DNA from: Azonexus hydrophilus DSM 23864
GTDB lineage: Bacteria > Pseudomonadota > Gammaproteobacteria > Burkholderiales > Rhodocyclaceae
Direction of reading: 5' to 3'
DNA length: 64,000 nt
Assembly: GCF_000429605.1 (NCBI RefSeq)
Contig: NZ_AUCE01000016.1
Coordinates: 124,001 to 188,000, forward strand
Positions 54,548 through 63,946 of the stretch are shown here, in pieces (positions within the stretch are counted from its first letter, which is position 1; each line of letters begins with the position of its first letter). The notes below the pieces were generated by a model, which saw nothing but the letters and a program-made list of their open reading frames with translations, was not told the origin of the DNA and ran no database searches. Position numbers and translations under genes: made by a program.

Positions 54548-56686
54548 ATGAGCCACAAAAATGCAAAACAGGGGGTGTTGGCTGCACTGGGCGCGCTGAT
54601 AAGCACCGGTGTATTTGCTGAGTCACCCGCTAACGCCGTGCCGGTGAGTTTCTGGGGGGGATCGCTGTCGGTGTTCCTGATCGGAATCCTGTTCTTCCTG
54701 CTGGTCTTCCAGTTTGCCTTCACGCGTTTTCGGCTACGCCGCGTGGCGCGTGCCCTGGAGCGGTTCGCGGAGGGCGATGGTGGCGCTCGTTGCGGGGTGC
54801 GCGGGCCGGATGCGGTTGGCGCCCTGGGTATGACGCTGGACCGGGTGTTGAGTGTCTGGCGCGAAGACCGGCGCCAGTTGTCCGAAAGCGAAGAACGGCT
54901 GAAGGTGGCGCTGCAGGGTTGCGATATCGGCGTCTGGGATTGGCGCGTGAGCGCCGGCATCACCTATTACTCGCCGCGCTGGAAGAGCCTGCTGGGTTTT
55001 GCCGAGGATGATACCGCCATTCATGGCTTGCCCTGGCTGCAGCGCGTGCATCCGGACGATCTGGGCATGGTCACGCGGCTGCTGGAGGCGCATATGGGCG
55101 GTCAGTCGAACCTGTTTGCCGCCGAGCATCGGCTGCGGCACGCCGACGGCAATTACCGCTGGGTGCAGCAGAGCGGGGTGGCGATTCGCGACCCGGGCGG
55201 TGAGGTGGTGCGCATGATCGGCGCGCTGACCGATATCACTGCCCGTCGTGAGGCCGAACAGGCGCTGGTGAGCAGCAAGGAGGCTTACCGCGCCGTCCTT
55301 GAAGGCGTGACGCAAGTGATCTTCCGGGCGGACCCGGACGGGCGCCTTGTCATGATCAATGCGGCCTGGGAGGAATTGACCGGGCATCCGGTGGCCCAAT
55401 CGCTGGGTGAGCGACTGCAGGATTACCTTGAGGAAGAGGACCGCTTGACCTTCTTCCGCTACCTCCAGGAGATCAAGAGCAATCCCGAGGCAAGCCTGAA
55501 CTGCGAGTTACGCATTCGCGGCGCTGACGGCTGGTTCCGCTGGTTTTCCGCTGGCGTGCGTACCACCCGCGTTGAAGGCAAGACGGTTCTGGCGGGCGTA
55601 CTGGCCGACATCGAAGCCCGGAAGGCCGCCGAAGCCGAACTGGCCCGCAGCAACGGCATTCGCGATGCGATTCTCGATCTCGGGCCGGATGGTTTTGTCT
55701 TTGTCGATCCCAAGGGGGCCGTGAGTTTCGTCAATCCGGCTTTTGTCACCATGACCGGTTTGCCGGAGTCTGCCTGCGTCGGGCACGAGCTTTACCTGCT
55801 CGAACGGCAACTGGAAGAGCGCGGGGATCGCCGGCCGGTGTTTGTCGATGAAGGGACGCAGTCGGACGGGATGTTCGAACTGAAGCTGCCGCGCAAGGTC
55901 GTCATCCGCTGGCAGAGCCGCGCCCTGCCCGGTGAGGGGGCGCGGGGCCATGTCATCTATTTGCGCGACGTGACCAGCGAGAGCGAGGTCGATCAGATGA
56001 AGAGCGATTTCCTGTCCACGGCTGCGCATGAGCTGCGCACGCCGATGTCGAGCATTTTCGGTTTCTCGGAAATGCTTTTGTCGCGCGAGTTCGAGCCGGC
56101 CATGCAGAAAGATCTGCTGACGCGGATTCACCGCCAGACCAAGAACCTCATCAATCTGGTCAATGAACTGCTCGACCTGTCGCGGATCGAGGCGCGGGGC
56201 GGCAAGAACTTCAAGATGAGCGTCCAGGACGTGACTCCCGTGTTGCTCAACGCCATTGCCTCCCAGCATTTTCCGGAGGCAACGCATCGTCTGGTCATGG
56301 ATTGGCCGAAGCTGCAGCAGAAGGTTAGTGTCGATAGCGACAAGTTGCAGCAGTGCATCATCAACGTTCTGAGCAATGCGGTGAAATACTCTCCGGCGGG
56401 TGGCCAGGTGATCGTCTCGTATCGGGAAAAGATAGCCAATGAGCAGGCGTTCGTGGGGATCGCGGTCACCGATGAGGGGATAGGCATGACGCCCGAACAA
56501 TCCGCCCGGATTTTCGACCGCTTCTACCGTGCCAACAGTCATCCCGGCATTCAGGGAACCGGTCTGGGGATGGCGCTGGTCAAGGAATACATGCGGTTCT
56601 TCGCCGGTGAGGTCGAGGTGCAAAGCGAGCCGGGCGAGGGCACGACCGTGATTCTGTGGCTTCCGGTTGCCAAGGAAGTGCAATGA
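54548..56686 (+). CDS. PAS-domain hybrid-type sensor histidine kinase (no receiver)
   Basis: From ATG 54548 (GGAA 6 bases upstream) the 712-residue protein has an N-terminal signal/TM (about 5-25), a second TM (about 35-60) and three or more PAS/PAC regions (about 100-480). HisKA has STAAHELRTPMSSI with His494. The HATPase has INVLSNAVKYSP, DEGIGM and GTGLGMALV. It overlaps the following receiver gene by 4 bases (ATGA), so the two are partners. The operon lies directly before the Tad pilus genes. Confidence 0.85.
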   Translation: MSHKNAKQGVLAALGALISTGVFAESPANAVPVSFWGGSLSVFLIGILFFLLVFQFAFTRFRLRRVARALERFAEGDGGARCGVRGPDAVGALGMTLDRVLSVWREDRRQLSESEERLKVALQGCDIGVWDWRVSAGITYYSPRWKSLLGFAEDDTAIHGLPWLQRVHPDDLGMVTRLLEAHMGGQSNLFAAEHRLRHADGNYRWVQQSGVAIRDPGGEVVRMIGALTDITARREAEQALVSSKEAYRAVLEGVTQVIFRADPDGRLVMINAAWEELTGHPVAQSLGERLQDYLEEEDRLTFFRYLQEIKSNPEASLNCELRIRGADGWFRWFSAGVRTTRVEGKTVLAGVLADIEARKAAEAELARSNGIRDAILDLGPDGFVFVDPKGAVSFVNPAFVTMTGLPESACVGHELYLLERQLEERGDRRPVFVDEGTQSDGMFELKLPRKVVIRWQSRALPGEGARGHVIYLRDVTSESEVDQMKSDFLSTAAHELRTPMSSIFGFSEMLLSREFEPAMQKDLLTRIHRQTKNLINLVNELLDLSRIEARGGKNFKMSVQDVTPVLLNAIASQHFPEATHRLVMDWPKLQQKVSVDSDKLQQCIINVLSNAVKYSPAGGQVIVSYREKIANEQAFVGIAVTDEGIGMTPEQSARIFDRFYRANSHPGIQGTGLGMALVKEYMRFFAGEVEVQSEPGEGTTVILWLPVAKEVQ

Positions 56687-57069
56687 GCTCGTCAGCGAGT
56701 CCGCCGCGCATCCTGATTGTCGATGACGAAAGCGATCTGCGCTTTCTGATCCGGCTTGCGCTCGATCCCCTGGGGGCTGAAATCCGCGAGTTGGAGCATG
56801 CGCTCGATGCGCTGACGGAAATCCGCAGTTTCAAGCCCGATCTGGTCATCCTCGACATCATGCTGCCTGGCGGTATCGACGGCCTGCAACTTTGTCAGGC
56901 GATCAAGCTTGACCCCCTGACCGCCGCCACCAAGGTTTTCCTGCTGACCGCCAAGGGGCAGGTGGCCGATATCGAGGCCGGAGAACGTGCCGGGGCGGAC
57001 CAGTACATCGTCAAGCCATTCAGTCCGCTGGCGCTTCTTGAGGCGGTCCAGAATTGCTGTCGGCATTGA
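56683..57069 (+). CDS. stand-alone receiver-domain response regulator
   Basis: A 128-residue CheY-like protein with acidic pocket VDDESD (about 13-18), phospho-Asp 58 (LVILDIMLPGG) and Lys in IVKPFSP. There is no output domain, so it must act by protein contact, for example on another kinase, a cyclase or the pilus motor. It is coupled to the kinase by an ATGA overlap and ends just upstream of the flp promoter. Confidence 0.85.
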   Translation: MSSSASPPRILIVDDESDLRFLIRLALDPLGAEIRELEHALDALTEIRSFKPDLVILDIMLPGGIDGLQLCQAIKLDPLTAATKVFLLTAKGQVADIEAGERAGADQYIVKPFSPLALLEAVQNCCRH

Positions 57070-57095
57070 CTTTCGTCTGTGCTGGTGCATAATGA
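57066..57095 (+). promoter_or_regulatory. putative promoter of the Tad locus
   Basis: -35 TTGACT (57066-57071), 18-base spacer, -10 TAATGA (57090-57095), 40 bases before the flp ATG. The -35 overlaps the stop codon of the receiver gene. Confidence 0.5.
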
Positions 57096-57137
57096 ATAAA
57101 ACGAATTAATCTAGCATTTTTGAAAGAGAGGGCGGCA

Positions 57138-57302
57138 ATGAAACAGGCTTTCCTGCGCTTTTTGCGCGATGAAGAAGGGGCAACGGCGGTTGAGTATGGC
57201 TTGATTGCCGCGCTGATCGCCGTCGCGATCATTCTTTCGATCACGGACTTGGGCGACAAGCTCAAGGATGTTTTCGAGACCATCAAGAACGCCTTGCCCT
57301 GA
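57138..57302 (+). CDS. flp: Flp/Fap-type pilin
   Basis: The major Tad pilin, 54 residues. The short basic leader ends at Gly14, followed by ATAVEYGLIAALIAVAI: the Flp motif with Glu at +5 and Tyr at +6 after cleavage, then a hydrophobic helix. The start at 57138 has GAGAGGG upstream; an ATG at 57120 is in frame but poorer. Prepilin processing would be by the TadV peptidase encoded next. Confidence 0.92.
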   Translation: MKQAFLRFLRDEEGATAVEYGLIAALIAVAIILSITDLGDKLKDVFETIKNALP

Positions 57303-57353
57303 TCGCTTGCCGGTTCGCTGATCGCGACGGATCGGCGGCTGGCTGAATCAAGC

Positions 57354-57857
57354 ATGGTGGTTCAGGTGATGTTGACCTTCTGGGCAGCGACCCTGGCGGC
57401 AAGCGACGTGCGTCGTCGCAAGCTGCCCAATGTCTGGTTGCTGGCCGGTCTGGCGCTCGGGGCGGTGGTCCTGGTGGGGCGTGGCGTCCTGCCGTTCGGG
57501 CATGCGCTGCTCGAAGGAGTGATGGCGCTGGCCTTGGCGCTGGCCTGTTTTGTCCCGTTCTATCTTGCGGGCTGGATGGGGGCTGGTGATGTCAAGTTTC
57601 TGGCGGTGATCGGTTGGCTGGGGGGCTTCGAAATTCTGGCCAGCGTATTCGTGATCGGCTCATTGATCGCCGGTGTCGCGGCTGTCGCCATCCGCGGATT
57701 TCCCCGGGCCTGGCGGCGACTGGCCGGCGGCGACTGGCTCAGCGATCGACTGGCGATGCGTGTTCCTTACGGTGCCTGCCTGGCGCTTGCCTTCGTGGCT
57801 GTCGTCTGGCTGGGACATCCGGAATGGTTGCCGGCGATCAAGGGGAGATTTGCATGA
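57354..57857 (+). CDS. tadV: prepilin peptidase TadV/CpaA (A24)
   Basis: The 167-residue membrane peptidase cleaves and processes Flp prepilin. Catalytic aspartates: Asp18 in AASDVRRRKLPN and Asp79 in GAGD (76-79). There are four to five TM segments and no methylase domain, as is usual for TadV. It lies 51 bases after flp and overlaps tadE by 4 bases. Confidence 0.9.
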   Translation: MVVQVMLTFWAATLAASDVRRRKLPNVWLLAGLALGAVVLVGRGVLPFGHALLEGVMALALALACFVPFYLAGWMGAGDVKFLAVIGWLGGFEILASVFVIGSLIAGVAAVAIRGFPRAWRRLAGGDWLSDRLAMRVPYGACLALAFVAVVWLGHPEWLPAIKGRFA

Positions 57858-58279
57858 TGGGGGCGGGGCGTCGTCAGGGCGGGGCGGTGGTGATCGAGTT
57901 CGCGCTCGTCTTTGTCCTGTTCTTCATGCTCATGTACGCCATGGTGGCTTATGGCCTGGTGTTCGCCATCAAGCACTCGCTGGTTCAGTCGGCCAACGAG
58001 GGCGCGCGGGCGGCGGTGCGGGATGTAGGGGGCTTGCCCGAGCGCATGGCGCTGGCGGAAACCGTCGCAGCGGAAAGTCTGGCCTGGCTGGGCGCCAGGG
58101 CGCCCGCGCCGCAAGTGACGGCTGCAGCTTGCACCGGGACGCCTTACATGTGCGTCGATGTCCTGATCAGTTACGACTATGCCGCGAATCCGCTGGTGCC
58201 GGGTTTGCCGGCCATGGGGATCGTGCTGCCCGAGCGCCTGGAAGGACGGGCCAAGGTTCAACTGGATGCAGTGTATTGA
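57854..58279 (+). CDS. tadE: TadE-like pseudopilin
   Basis: The 141-residue protein has a TadE-type N-terminus (GGAVVIEFALVFVLFFMLMYAMV, quoted as GGAVVIEFALVF), a single TM and an extracytoplasmic Cys pair (ACTGTPYMC). TadE is a minor pilin of the Tad apparatus. The start ATG 57854 overlaps the tadV stop. Confidence 0.85.
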   Translation: MMGAGRRQGGAVVIEFALVFVLFFMLMYAMVAYGLVFAIKHSLVQSANEGARAAVRDVGGLPERMALAETVAAESLAWLGARAPAPQVTAAACTGTPYMCVDVLISYDYAANPLVPGLPAMGIVLPERLEGRAKVQLDAVY

Positions 58280-58309
58280 CCGGCCAGGGGCCGGCAGGGG
58301 AGAAAGACG

Positions 58310-59170
58310 GTGGGGAAAACACAACGACTCGTCGGGATCATGCTGGTGGCGGCGGCCATCGGTCTGGCAGTCTATGCCTGGACCATCAGCAAGCAAATGA
58401 TGCCGGAGGCAGCCAAAACCTACGCGGTGGTGGTTGCCGCCTCGCGTATCGATGCGGGTGCCCGCCTGACTGCCGAAAATCTGCGCGTGATGAATTTTCC
58501 GGAACGACCGGCCGGCAGCTTCGACGATGTGACACGCCTCGTCGGCACGGTGACGCCGGTCGATATCGCAGCGGGTGAAGCCCTGCTGAGCGAGCGCATC
58601 ATGCCACCGACGCCGGTGGCCGCGATCCATGAACTGCAGCCCGGCGAACGTGCCGTGGCGATCAAGGTCGATGAGGTGGTTGCCGTCGGCAATCGAATTC
58701 ACCCGGGGGATCGTGTCGATGTGTTCGCGACCTTCCGGCGAAACAACGAGGAAATCGCCGATTCCCATGCCCGCCTGTTGCTCCCCGGCCTGCGCGTGGT
58801 GGCCTTCGGCAGCCAGGAAGCCGCCGAGGCTGGCAAAAAGGGGGCAAGCAAGATCGAGACGGCGCGTACGGCAGTGCTCGCCATTCCGGTAGGCGATGTG
58901 GAAAAACTGGCGCTGGCCGCCGAGGCCGGGCGTCTGCTGCTGGCCCTGCATCCGCGTCAGAAACCCGGTGCGCCTGCGGATCAGGTGGCTGGCGAAGCGC
59001 CGGTCATGACGACCTTCCGGCTCAAGGATCTGGGGACGACGACCCCTGCCGCTCGTCCCGGTGCCCAGGCTGGCAGCCAGGCGCCAGGTGCGAAGCCGGC
59101 CGGCTCGACCGTTCGGGTCATGCATGGATTGAACGAAACCACGGTGCATTTTCAGGGAGCAAGGCAATGA
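58310..59170 (+). CDS. cpaB: Flp pilus assembly protein CpaB/RcpC
   Basis: The 286-residue protein has one N-terminal TM (LVGIMLVAAAIGLAVYAW) and a SAF-like periplasmic domain (ASRIDAGARLTAENL; DIAAGEALLSERI). It is thought to work with the secretin in outer-membrane assembly. The start is GTG 58310 with GGGGAG upstream. It overlaps cpaC by 4 bases. Confidence 0.88.
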   Translation: MGKTQRLVGIMLVAAAIGLAVYAWTISKQMMPEAAKTYAVVVAASRIDAGARLTAENLRVMNFPERPAGSFDDVTRLVGTVTPVDIAAGEALLSERIMPPTPVAAIHELQPGERAVAIKVDEVVAVGNRIHPGDRVDVFATFRRNNEEIADSHARLLLPGLRVVAFGSQEAAEAGKKGASKIETARTAVLAIPVGDVEKLALAAEAGRLLLALHPRQKPGAPADQVAGEAPVMTTFRLKDLGTTTPAARPGAQAGSQAPGAKPAGSTVRVMHGLNETTVHFQGARQ

Positions 59171-60516
59171 TGCGGCGCTGGATCAAGGGATGCCAGGTGG
59201 TGCGCAATGTGATGCTGGCTAGCCTGCTTGCGGCCAGCGGCGCCGTCTGGGCGGATACGTCGGCTGCCGATCTGCTGCGCGTCGATGCGGGCGGGCAGGC
59301 AGTCGTCGACATGCGCCAGTCGATTGCCCGGGTGGCGGTCGGTAACGAAGCGGTGGCGGCAATCCGGGTGATTTCGCCCCGGCAGTTCATCGTTCAGGGC
59401 AAGGAGCCCGGCATCACCAGCCTGTTGATCTGGTTGCGCGGTCAGGCCAAGGCCGAAGAGCGGCGCATCCTGGTCAGCGTGCCGACCGTCGGCGATGGGA
59501 GCGAAGGTGGTCTGGCGCTCAAGGCGGCCGGCGATCTGCGGATACTGAGCGGCAGCGCTCCGGATGTCGCCACGCTTGTCGCTGCCCGTGAAGGTGCACG
59601 TCACCTGAGCGCCGGCAAGGATGCGGCGCCCCTGCTTGATCGCAGTACCGTCGATCTGGGCGGTGAAGTGCAGATCGATGTGCGGGTGGTGGAGTTCAGC
59701 CGCAAGGTCATGAACCGGGCCGGCATGAGCTTCCTGTCGAACAAGTCGGGCTTCAGTTTTGGCGCCTATGCGCCGGGTAGCCTGAGCAAGGCGCAATTGA
59801 GCAATGGTGCGATTACCGCCGAGGCCAGCCTGCCGGTTTCCCAGGCCTTGAATCTGCTGATCGGCTCGTCGAAGAACAATCTCCTGGGGGTGGTGAGCCT
59901 GCTCGAAGGCAACGGTTTTGCCCGCACCCTGGCGCAACCAACGCTGGTCGCGCAAAGCGGGCGGGATGCCGATTTCCTGGCCGGCGGCGAGTTCCCCGTG
60001 CCGGTTCCGCAGGCGCTGGGGCAGACGACGATCCAGTACAAACCCTATGGCATTCGCCTGCAGGTCTCGCCGACCGTACTGACCAGTAACCGCATTGCCC
60101 TGACCGTGACGCCGGAAGTCAGCGATCTCGATTTCGAGAACGGGATCACGATCAATGGAGTTTCGGTTCCCAGCCTGACGACGCGCCGGGCTTCCACCAG
60201 CGTCGAGTTGGGCAACGGCGAGAGCTTCGTCATTGGCGGGCTGGTCAGCCAGAATCTCATGCGCAACATCAACAAGGTGCCCGGCCTGGGGGATGTGCCC
60301 CTGCTTGGCGCCTTCTTCAAGAGCGTGAGCCTTGCCCGGGAAGACAAGGAGCTGGTGTTCATCGTCACGCCCCGCCTGGTTCGCCCGTTGGCGGCGGGTA
60401 CCGAACTCGGCGAGCTGCCTGGCGCCGCCTTTGCCAAACAAGGTACCGGTCTGATGGAAAGCTGGTTGATGTCGGATGACGATTTCAACCGCAGCATCAC
60501 CGGCCTGTCCCAGTAA
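59167..60516 (+). CDS. cpaC: Tad secretin CpaC/RcpA
   Basis: Outer-membrane channel for the pilus, 449 residues. A signal peptide (about 1-27, MLASLLAASGAVWA) is followed by the periplasmic pilus-secretin N-domain (VRVISPRQFIVQGKEPGITSLL quoted as QFIVQGKEPGITSL). The secretin core has VPVPQALGQTTIQYKPYGI and VPGLGDVPLLGAFFKS near the C-terminus. It overlaps cpaB by 4 bases. Confidence 0.92.
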   Translation: MMRRWIKGCQVVRNVMLASLLAASGAVWADTSAADLLRVDAGGQAVVDMRQSIARVAVGNEAVAAIRVISPRQFIVQGKEPGITSLLIWLRGQAKAEERRILVSVPTVGDGSEGGLALKAAGDLRILSGSAPDVATLVAAREGARHLSAGKDAAPLLDRSTVDLGGEVQIDVRVVEFSRKVMNRAGMSFLSNKSGFSFGAYAPGSLSKAQLSNGAITAEASLPVSQALNLLIGSSKNNLLGVVSLLEGNGFARTLAQPTLVAQSGRDADFLAGGEFPVPVPQALGQTTIQYKPYGIRLQVSPTVLTSNRIALTVTPEVSDLDFENGITINGVSVPSLTTRRASTSVELGNGESFVIGGLVSQNLMRNINKVPGLGDVPLLGAFFKSVSLAREDKELVFIVTPRLVRPLAAGTELGELPGAAFAKQGTGLMESWLMSDDDFNRSITGLSQ

Positions 60517-60529
60517 TCGGAGTCGGAGC

Positions 60530-61726
60530 ATGGAAACGCGTTTCATCGTGGTGACTGAGGACGAAGGCCGCTTCAATCAACTGAGCGAGGCGGTCAAGGG
60601 AGTTGGCGTATCGGTGTGGTTGCACTGGAACAGCGATGTCCTGATACAGCTGGTCGGATCCATGGGGGCCAGCGTCGTCTTCATCGATTACAGCCGGGAA
60701 CGTCTGCAGGATGCCTCGGCCCTGGCCGGCAAGCTGCTATCGGTTTATCCCAGGCTGTGGATCGTCGGGTTTGCGCCGCGTTCGGATTCGGAACTGATTG
60801 TTGAAGCCATGCGTTCGGGGGCGCGCGATTTCGTGGAACTGGCTTCGCCGACCGAAAACATCATCCGTTCGCTCAAACTGGTGATGGAGCGCACGCCCGG
60901 TTCGCCGTCGCAATCCTCGGGCAAGATGATCAGCCTGCTGGGGGCGCGGCCCGGTGTCGGCACCACGACGGCGGCAGCGCATCTCGCGCTGTTGCTCAAG
61001 CAGGAAATCATGCCCGACGAACGGGTGTTGCTGCTCGATTTCGGTTATCCCTCGGGGGATGCCGCCCTCTATCTCGATACCCGGGTCAATTTCAACTTCT
61101 GCGATGCGGTGCGCAGTCTGCGCCGTCTCGATCAGGCCTTGCTCAGTACGGCGTTTGCCCATCACAAGAGCGGCCTGGCGCTGCTGACGTTGCCCCAGAA
61201 CCTCGCCGAGCTGCGCGACATCGCGCCGGCCGATGCGATGACCCTGCTCAGCCTGTTGAAGTCCTACTTCAAGGTGGTGGTGGTCGATCTGGGCGGCTTT
61301 GCCGGTACCGATCTGCTGCTCTACGCGCTCGGGGTCAGCGACCAGACCTTGCTGATCAGCGAACAGACCGTGGCGTCGACTTTTTCGGCCCGGCTGATGC
61401 TGTCCAATTTCCGTGATCGCGGGGTGAATACGGAACGCATCGGGCTGGTCGCCGGCAAGGTGGACAGCCGGATCGAACTCAAACCCGAACAGTTGGCGCA
61501 ACATCTGGGCCTGCGTCTCTTGCTGGAGCTTCCGGCGCGGCCGGACAAGTTCATCGACTGCGCCAATCAGGGGCGTTTGCTGCTCGATCTGGCGCCGGGC
61601 GACCCTTATGTGCAGGTGCTGCGCAAGCTGGCGCGGCAGCAGGCAGGCGGCGAGGGCGGTGCAATCGCCAGCGAGGGTGATCGTCCGGCCTGGCTGCAGA
61701 AGCTCCAGTCGTGGGTGGGGTACTAG
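60530..61726 (+). CDS. tadZ: Tad localisation ATPase TadZ/CpaE
   Basis: The 398-residue protein has an atypical receiver-like N-terminus (about 1-130) and a ParA/MinD-like ATPase domain. Its P-loop reads GARPGVGTTTAAAHL, so the usual Lys before Thr is replaced (G-x-G-T-T), and the upstream deviant Lys of MinD is also absent. TadZ proteins position the Tad machine at the pole. GGAG precedes ATG 60530. Confidence 0.85.
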   Translation: METRFIVVTEDEGRFNQLSEAVKGVGVSVWLHWNSDVLIQLVGSMGASVVFIDYSRERLQDASALAGKLLSVYPRLWIVGFAPRSDSELIVEAMRSGARDFVELASPTENIIRSLKLVMERTPGSPSQSSGKMISLLGARPGVGTTTAAAHLALLLKQEIMPDERVLLLDFGYPSGDAALYLDTRVNFNFCDAVRSLRRLDQALLSTAFAHHKSGLALLTLPQNLAELRDIAPADAMTLLSLLKSYFKVVVVDLGGFAGTDLLLYALGVSDQTLLISEQTVASTFSARLMLSNFRDRGVNTERIGLVAGKVDSRIELKPEQLAQHLGLRLLLELPARPDKFIDCANQGRLLLDLAPGDPYVQVLRKLARQQAGGEGGAIASEGDRPAWLQKLQSWVGY

Positions 61727-61734
61727 GAGCCATC

Positions 61735-63030
61735 ATGGATTTCGATTTCACGCTCGGTTCCGACCCCAAGGGGGATTTCCGCCAGTCCGACGAGTTCCAG
61801 GACATCAAGGGGGTGATTCACCAGCGCCTGGTCGAGCGCATTGAAGACCTGAGCGTGGACTTTGCCAGTTGGCCGGCGCATGTGACCCAGCGTTTCGTCC
61901 AGCAGGAGGTCGAAGATTTCGTGGCCAATCACCGGGCACCGCTGAACATGAGCGACATCCAGGCCATCGTCAAGGAACTGACCGACGAACTGACCGGCCT
62001 GGGGCCGTTGCAGGAACTCATGGACAACGATGCCGTGGCCGATATCCTGGTCAATGGCTACAAGGAAGTTTTCATCGAGAAAAACGGGCTGCTCCAGCGC
62101 AGCCGGGTGCGTTTCATCGACAACCGTCACCTGATGCGCATCATCCAGCGGATGATCGCGCCGCTGGGACGGCGTGTTGACGAAGGCAGTCCGATGGTCG
62201 ATGCCCGCCTGCCCAATGGCGGGCGCCTGAACGTGATCATTCCGCCGGTTTCGCTCAACGGCCCGGTGCTGTCGATCCGCAAGTTCCGCGCCAAGCCCTT
62301 GCAGGCTTCGGACATGCTCGCTTACGGCACGCTCAATCAGGAGATGCTCGACTTTCTCGCGCAGGCTACGCGCATGCGTTGCAACATCCTGATCAGCGGC
62401 GGTACCGGTTCGGGCAAAACCTCGTTCCTGAACATGCTGGCCCAGTTCATTCCCGATGGCGAGCGCGTGATCACCATCGAGGATGCCGCCGAGCTGCAGT
62501 TGCTGCACGAGCATGTGGTCCGTCTTGAGTCGCGTCCCGGCGGTCTGGAGAACGTCGCCGAGGTGACGCCCCGCGACCTCCTGCGCAACAGTCTGCGCAT
62601 GCGCCCGGATCGCATCATCGTCGGCGAAGTCCGGGGCGGGGAGGCGGTCGACATGTTGCAGGCGATGAATACCGGCCACGACGGTTCGATGTCCACGATC
62701 CACACCAACTCGCCGCGGGAGTGCATGCACCGCCTGGAAATGCTGCTGCATTTCGGCGGTTGGCAGGGCAGCGAATTCAATCTCCGGCGGCAGATTGCCG
62801 GGGCCGTGGATCTGATCGTCCAGTTGGCCAGACTCCCCAGCGGCGCCCGGCGCGTCATGTCGATCAGCGAGATTACCGGCATGCAGGACGATGTGGTGGC
62901 GATGCAGGAACTCTATCGCTTCGATCCGGGGCCGAACGGCCGCGATGGCGTGTTTTCCCGACCTTGCCAGCCGCAGTCGCGCAAGCTCGCCAAGCTGGGA
63001 CAGGGTATCGGAAGGAGTGCCGGTGACTGA
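61735..63030 (+). CDS. tadA: Tad secretion ATPase TadA/CpaF
   Basis: Motor ATPase for pilus assembly and retraction, 431 residues. It has the CpaF N-terminal helical part, then MDNDAVADILVNGYKEVFIEK, and the Walker A GGTGSGKTSF at about residue 222. The Asp box is ITIEDAAELQL; Walker B region RMRPDRIIVGEVRGGEA; and the His box TGHDGSMSTIHTNS. AGGAG lies 5 bases before ATG 61735. It is probably coupled to tadB. Confidence 0.93.
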   Translation: MDFDFTLGSDPKGDFRQSDEFQDIKGVIHQRLVERIEDLSVDFASWPAHVTQRFVQQEVEDFVANHRAPLNMSDIQAIVKELTDELTGLGPLQELMDNDAVADILVNGYKEVFIEKNGLLQRSRVRFIDNRHLMRIIQRMIAPLGRRVDEGSPMVDARLPNGGRLNVIIPPVSLNGPVLSIRKFRAKPLQASDMLAYGTLNQEMLDFLAQATRMRCNILISGGTGSGKTSFLNMLAQFIPDGERVITIEDAAELQLLHEHVVRLESRPGGLENVAEVTPRDLLRNSLRMRPDRIIVGEVRGGEAVDMLQAMNTGHDGSMSTIHTNSPRECMHRLEMLLHFGGWQGSEFNLRRQIAGAVDLIVQLARLPSGARRVMSISEITGMQDDVVAMQELYRFDPGPNGRDGVFSRPCQPQSRKLAKLGQGIGRSAGD

Positions 63031-63946
63031 GGCGCTATTCGCGATCCTCCTGGCGAGCACCTTGATGCTGCTTGCCGGCATGCTGTTCATCCGCGAGGCT
63101 GGGCGCAGGAAGCGCAATCTTGCCGGTATCCAGCGCCTGAACGAGGTGCTGAGCCGGCAGAGCGATCGTCTGGTCGCGCCGCCTCAGGAAGCGCCATCGG
63201 TGTGGACGCCCGATTTCCTGGATCGCCTGCTGCAGCGCGCGGGTCTGCCGACCACGCGCAGGATGTATTTTTCCCTGGCGGCGCCGGCGTTGCCGCTGGT
63301 GCTGTTTGCCGAACTGTTTCTTGGTTTTGTCTATGCGCTGACCGTGCTGCTGCTCGTTTATCCGGTGCTGGTCTGGCTATTCCTGCGCTTTCGGGCTGAG
63401 CGCTTCCGGGATCAACTGGTCGATCAGCTGCCCAGTTTTCTCGAGAGCATTTCGCGCATCCTGAGCGTGGGCTGCGGTCTTGAACTGGCATTTCGCAATG
63501 CCACCGAGGAGTGCGAGGATCCACTGCAGTCGATCTGCCGGCAAGTGGTGTTGCGTACCCAGGCCGGGCAGTCCATTGAGGATGCATTGAGCCAGATTGC
63601 CCAAATCTATGGCATCAAGGAACTCGGTTTCGTCGCTTCGGTGTTCCATCTGGGCATGCGTTACGGCGGGAACGCCCACGCCGTACTTGAGCGTCTGTCC
63701 ACGACGATGCGGGAGCGCCTGCGTTCGCAACAGGAACTGAAGGCGATGACCGCCGAGACGCGGGCGAGTGCCTGGATTCTCAGCGCCCTGCCGGTGGTGG
63801 TGGCGGCGATGACCATGATCAGCAATCCAGGCTACCTGCTGGGCATGTGGACCGATCCGACGGGGCGCAAGCTGCTTCTCGTCGCGTTTGCCCTGCAGAT
63901 CATCGGGATGCTTCTCCTGTTCCGGATGGCGAGGTTGCGATCATGA
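63023..63946 (+). CDS. tadB: Tad inner-membrane platform protein TadB
   Basis: The 307-residue protein has an N-terminal TM (about 5-25), a pair of TM helices (about 90-135), a T2SSF cytoplasmic domain (FLESISRILSVGCGLELAF; TQAGQSIEDALSQIA) and C-terminal TM helices. It starts at GTG 63023 (GGAAGGAG 6 bases upstream), overlapping the tadA stop. It overlaps tadC by 4 bases. Confidence 0.9.
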   Translation: MTEALFAILLASTLMLLAGMLFIREAGRRKRNLAGIQRLNEVLSRQSDRLVAPPQEAPSVWTPDFLDRLLQRAGLPTTRRMYFSLAAPALPLVLFAELFLGFVYALTVLLLVYPVLVWLFLRFRAERFRDQLVDQLPSFLESISRILSVGCGLELAFRNATEECEDPLQSICRQVVLRTQAGQSIEDALSQIAQIYGIKELGFVASVFHLGMRYGGNAHAVLERLSTTMRERLRSQQELKAMTAETRASAWILSALPVVVAAMTMISNPGYLLGMWTDPTGRKLLLVAFALQIIGMLLLFRMARLRS

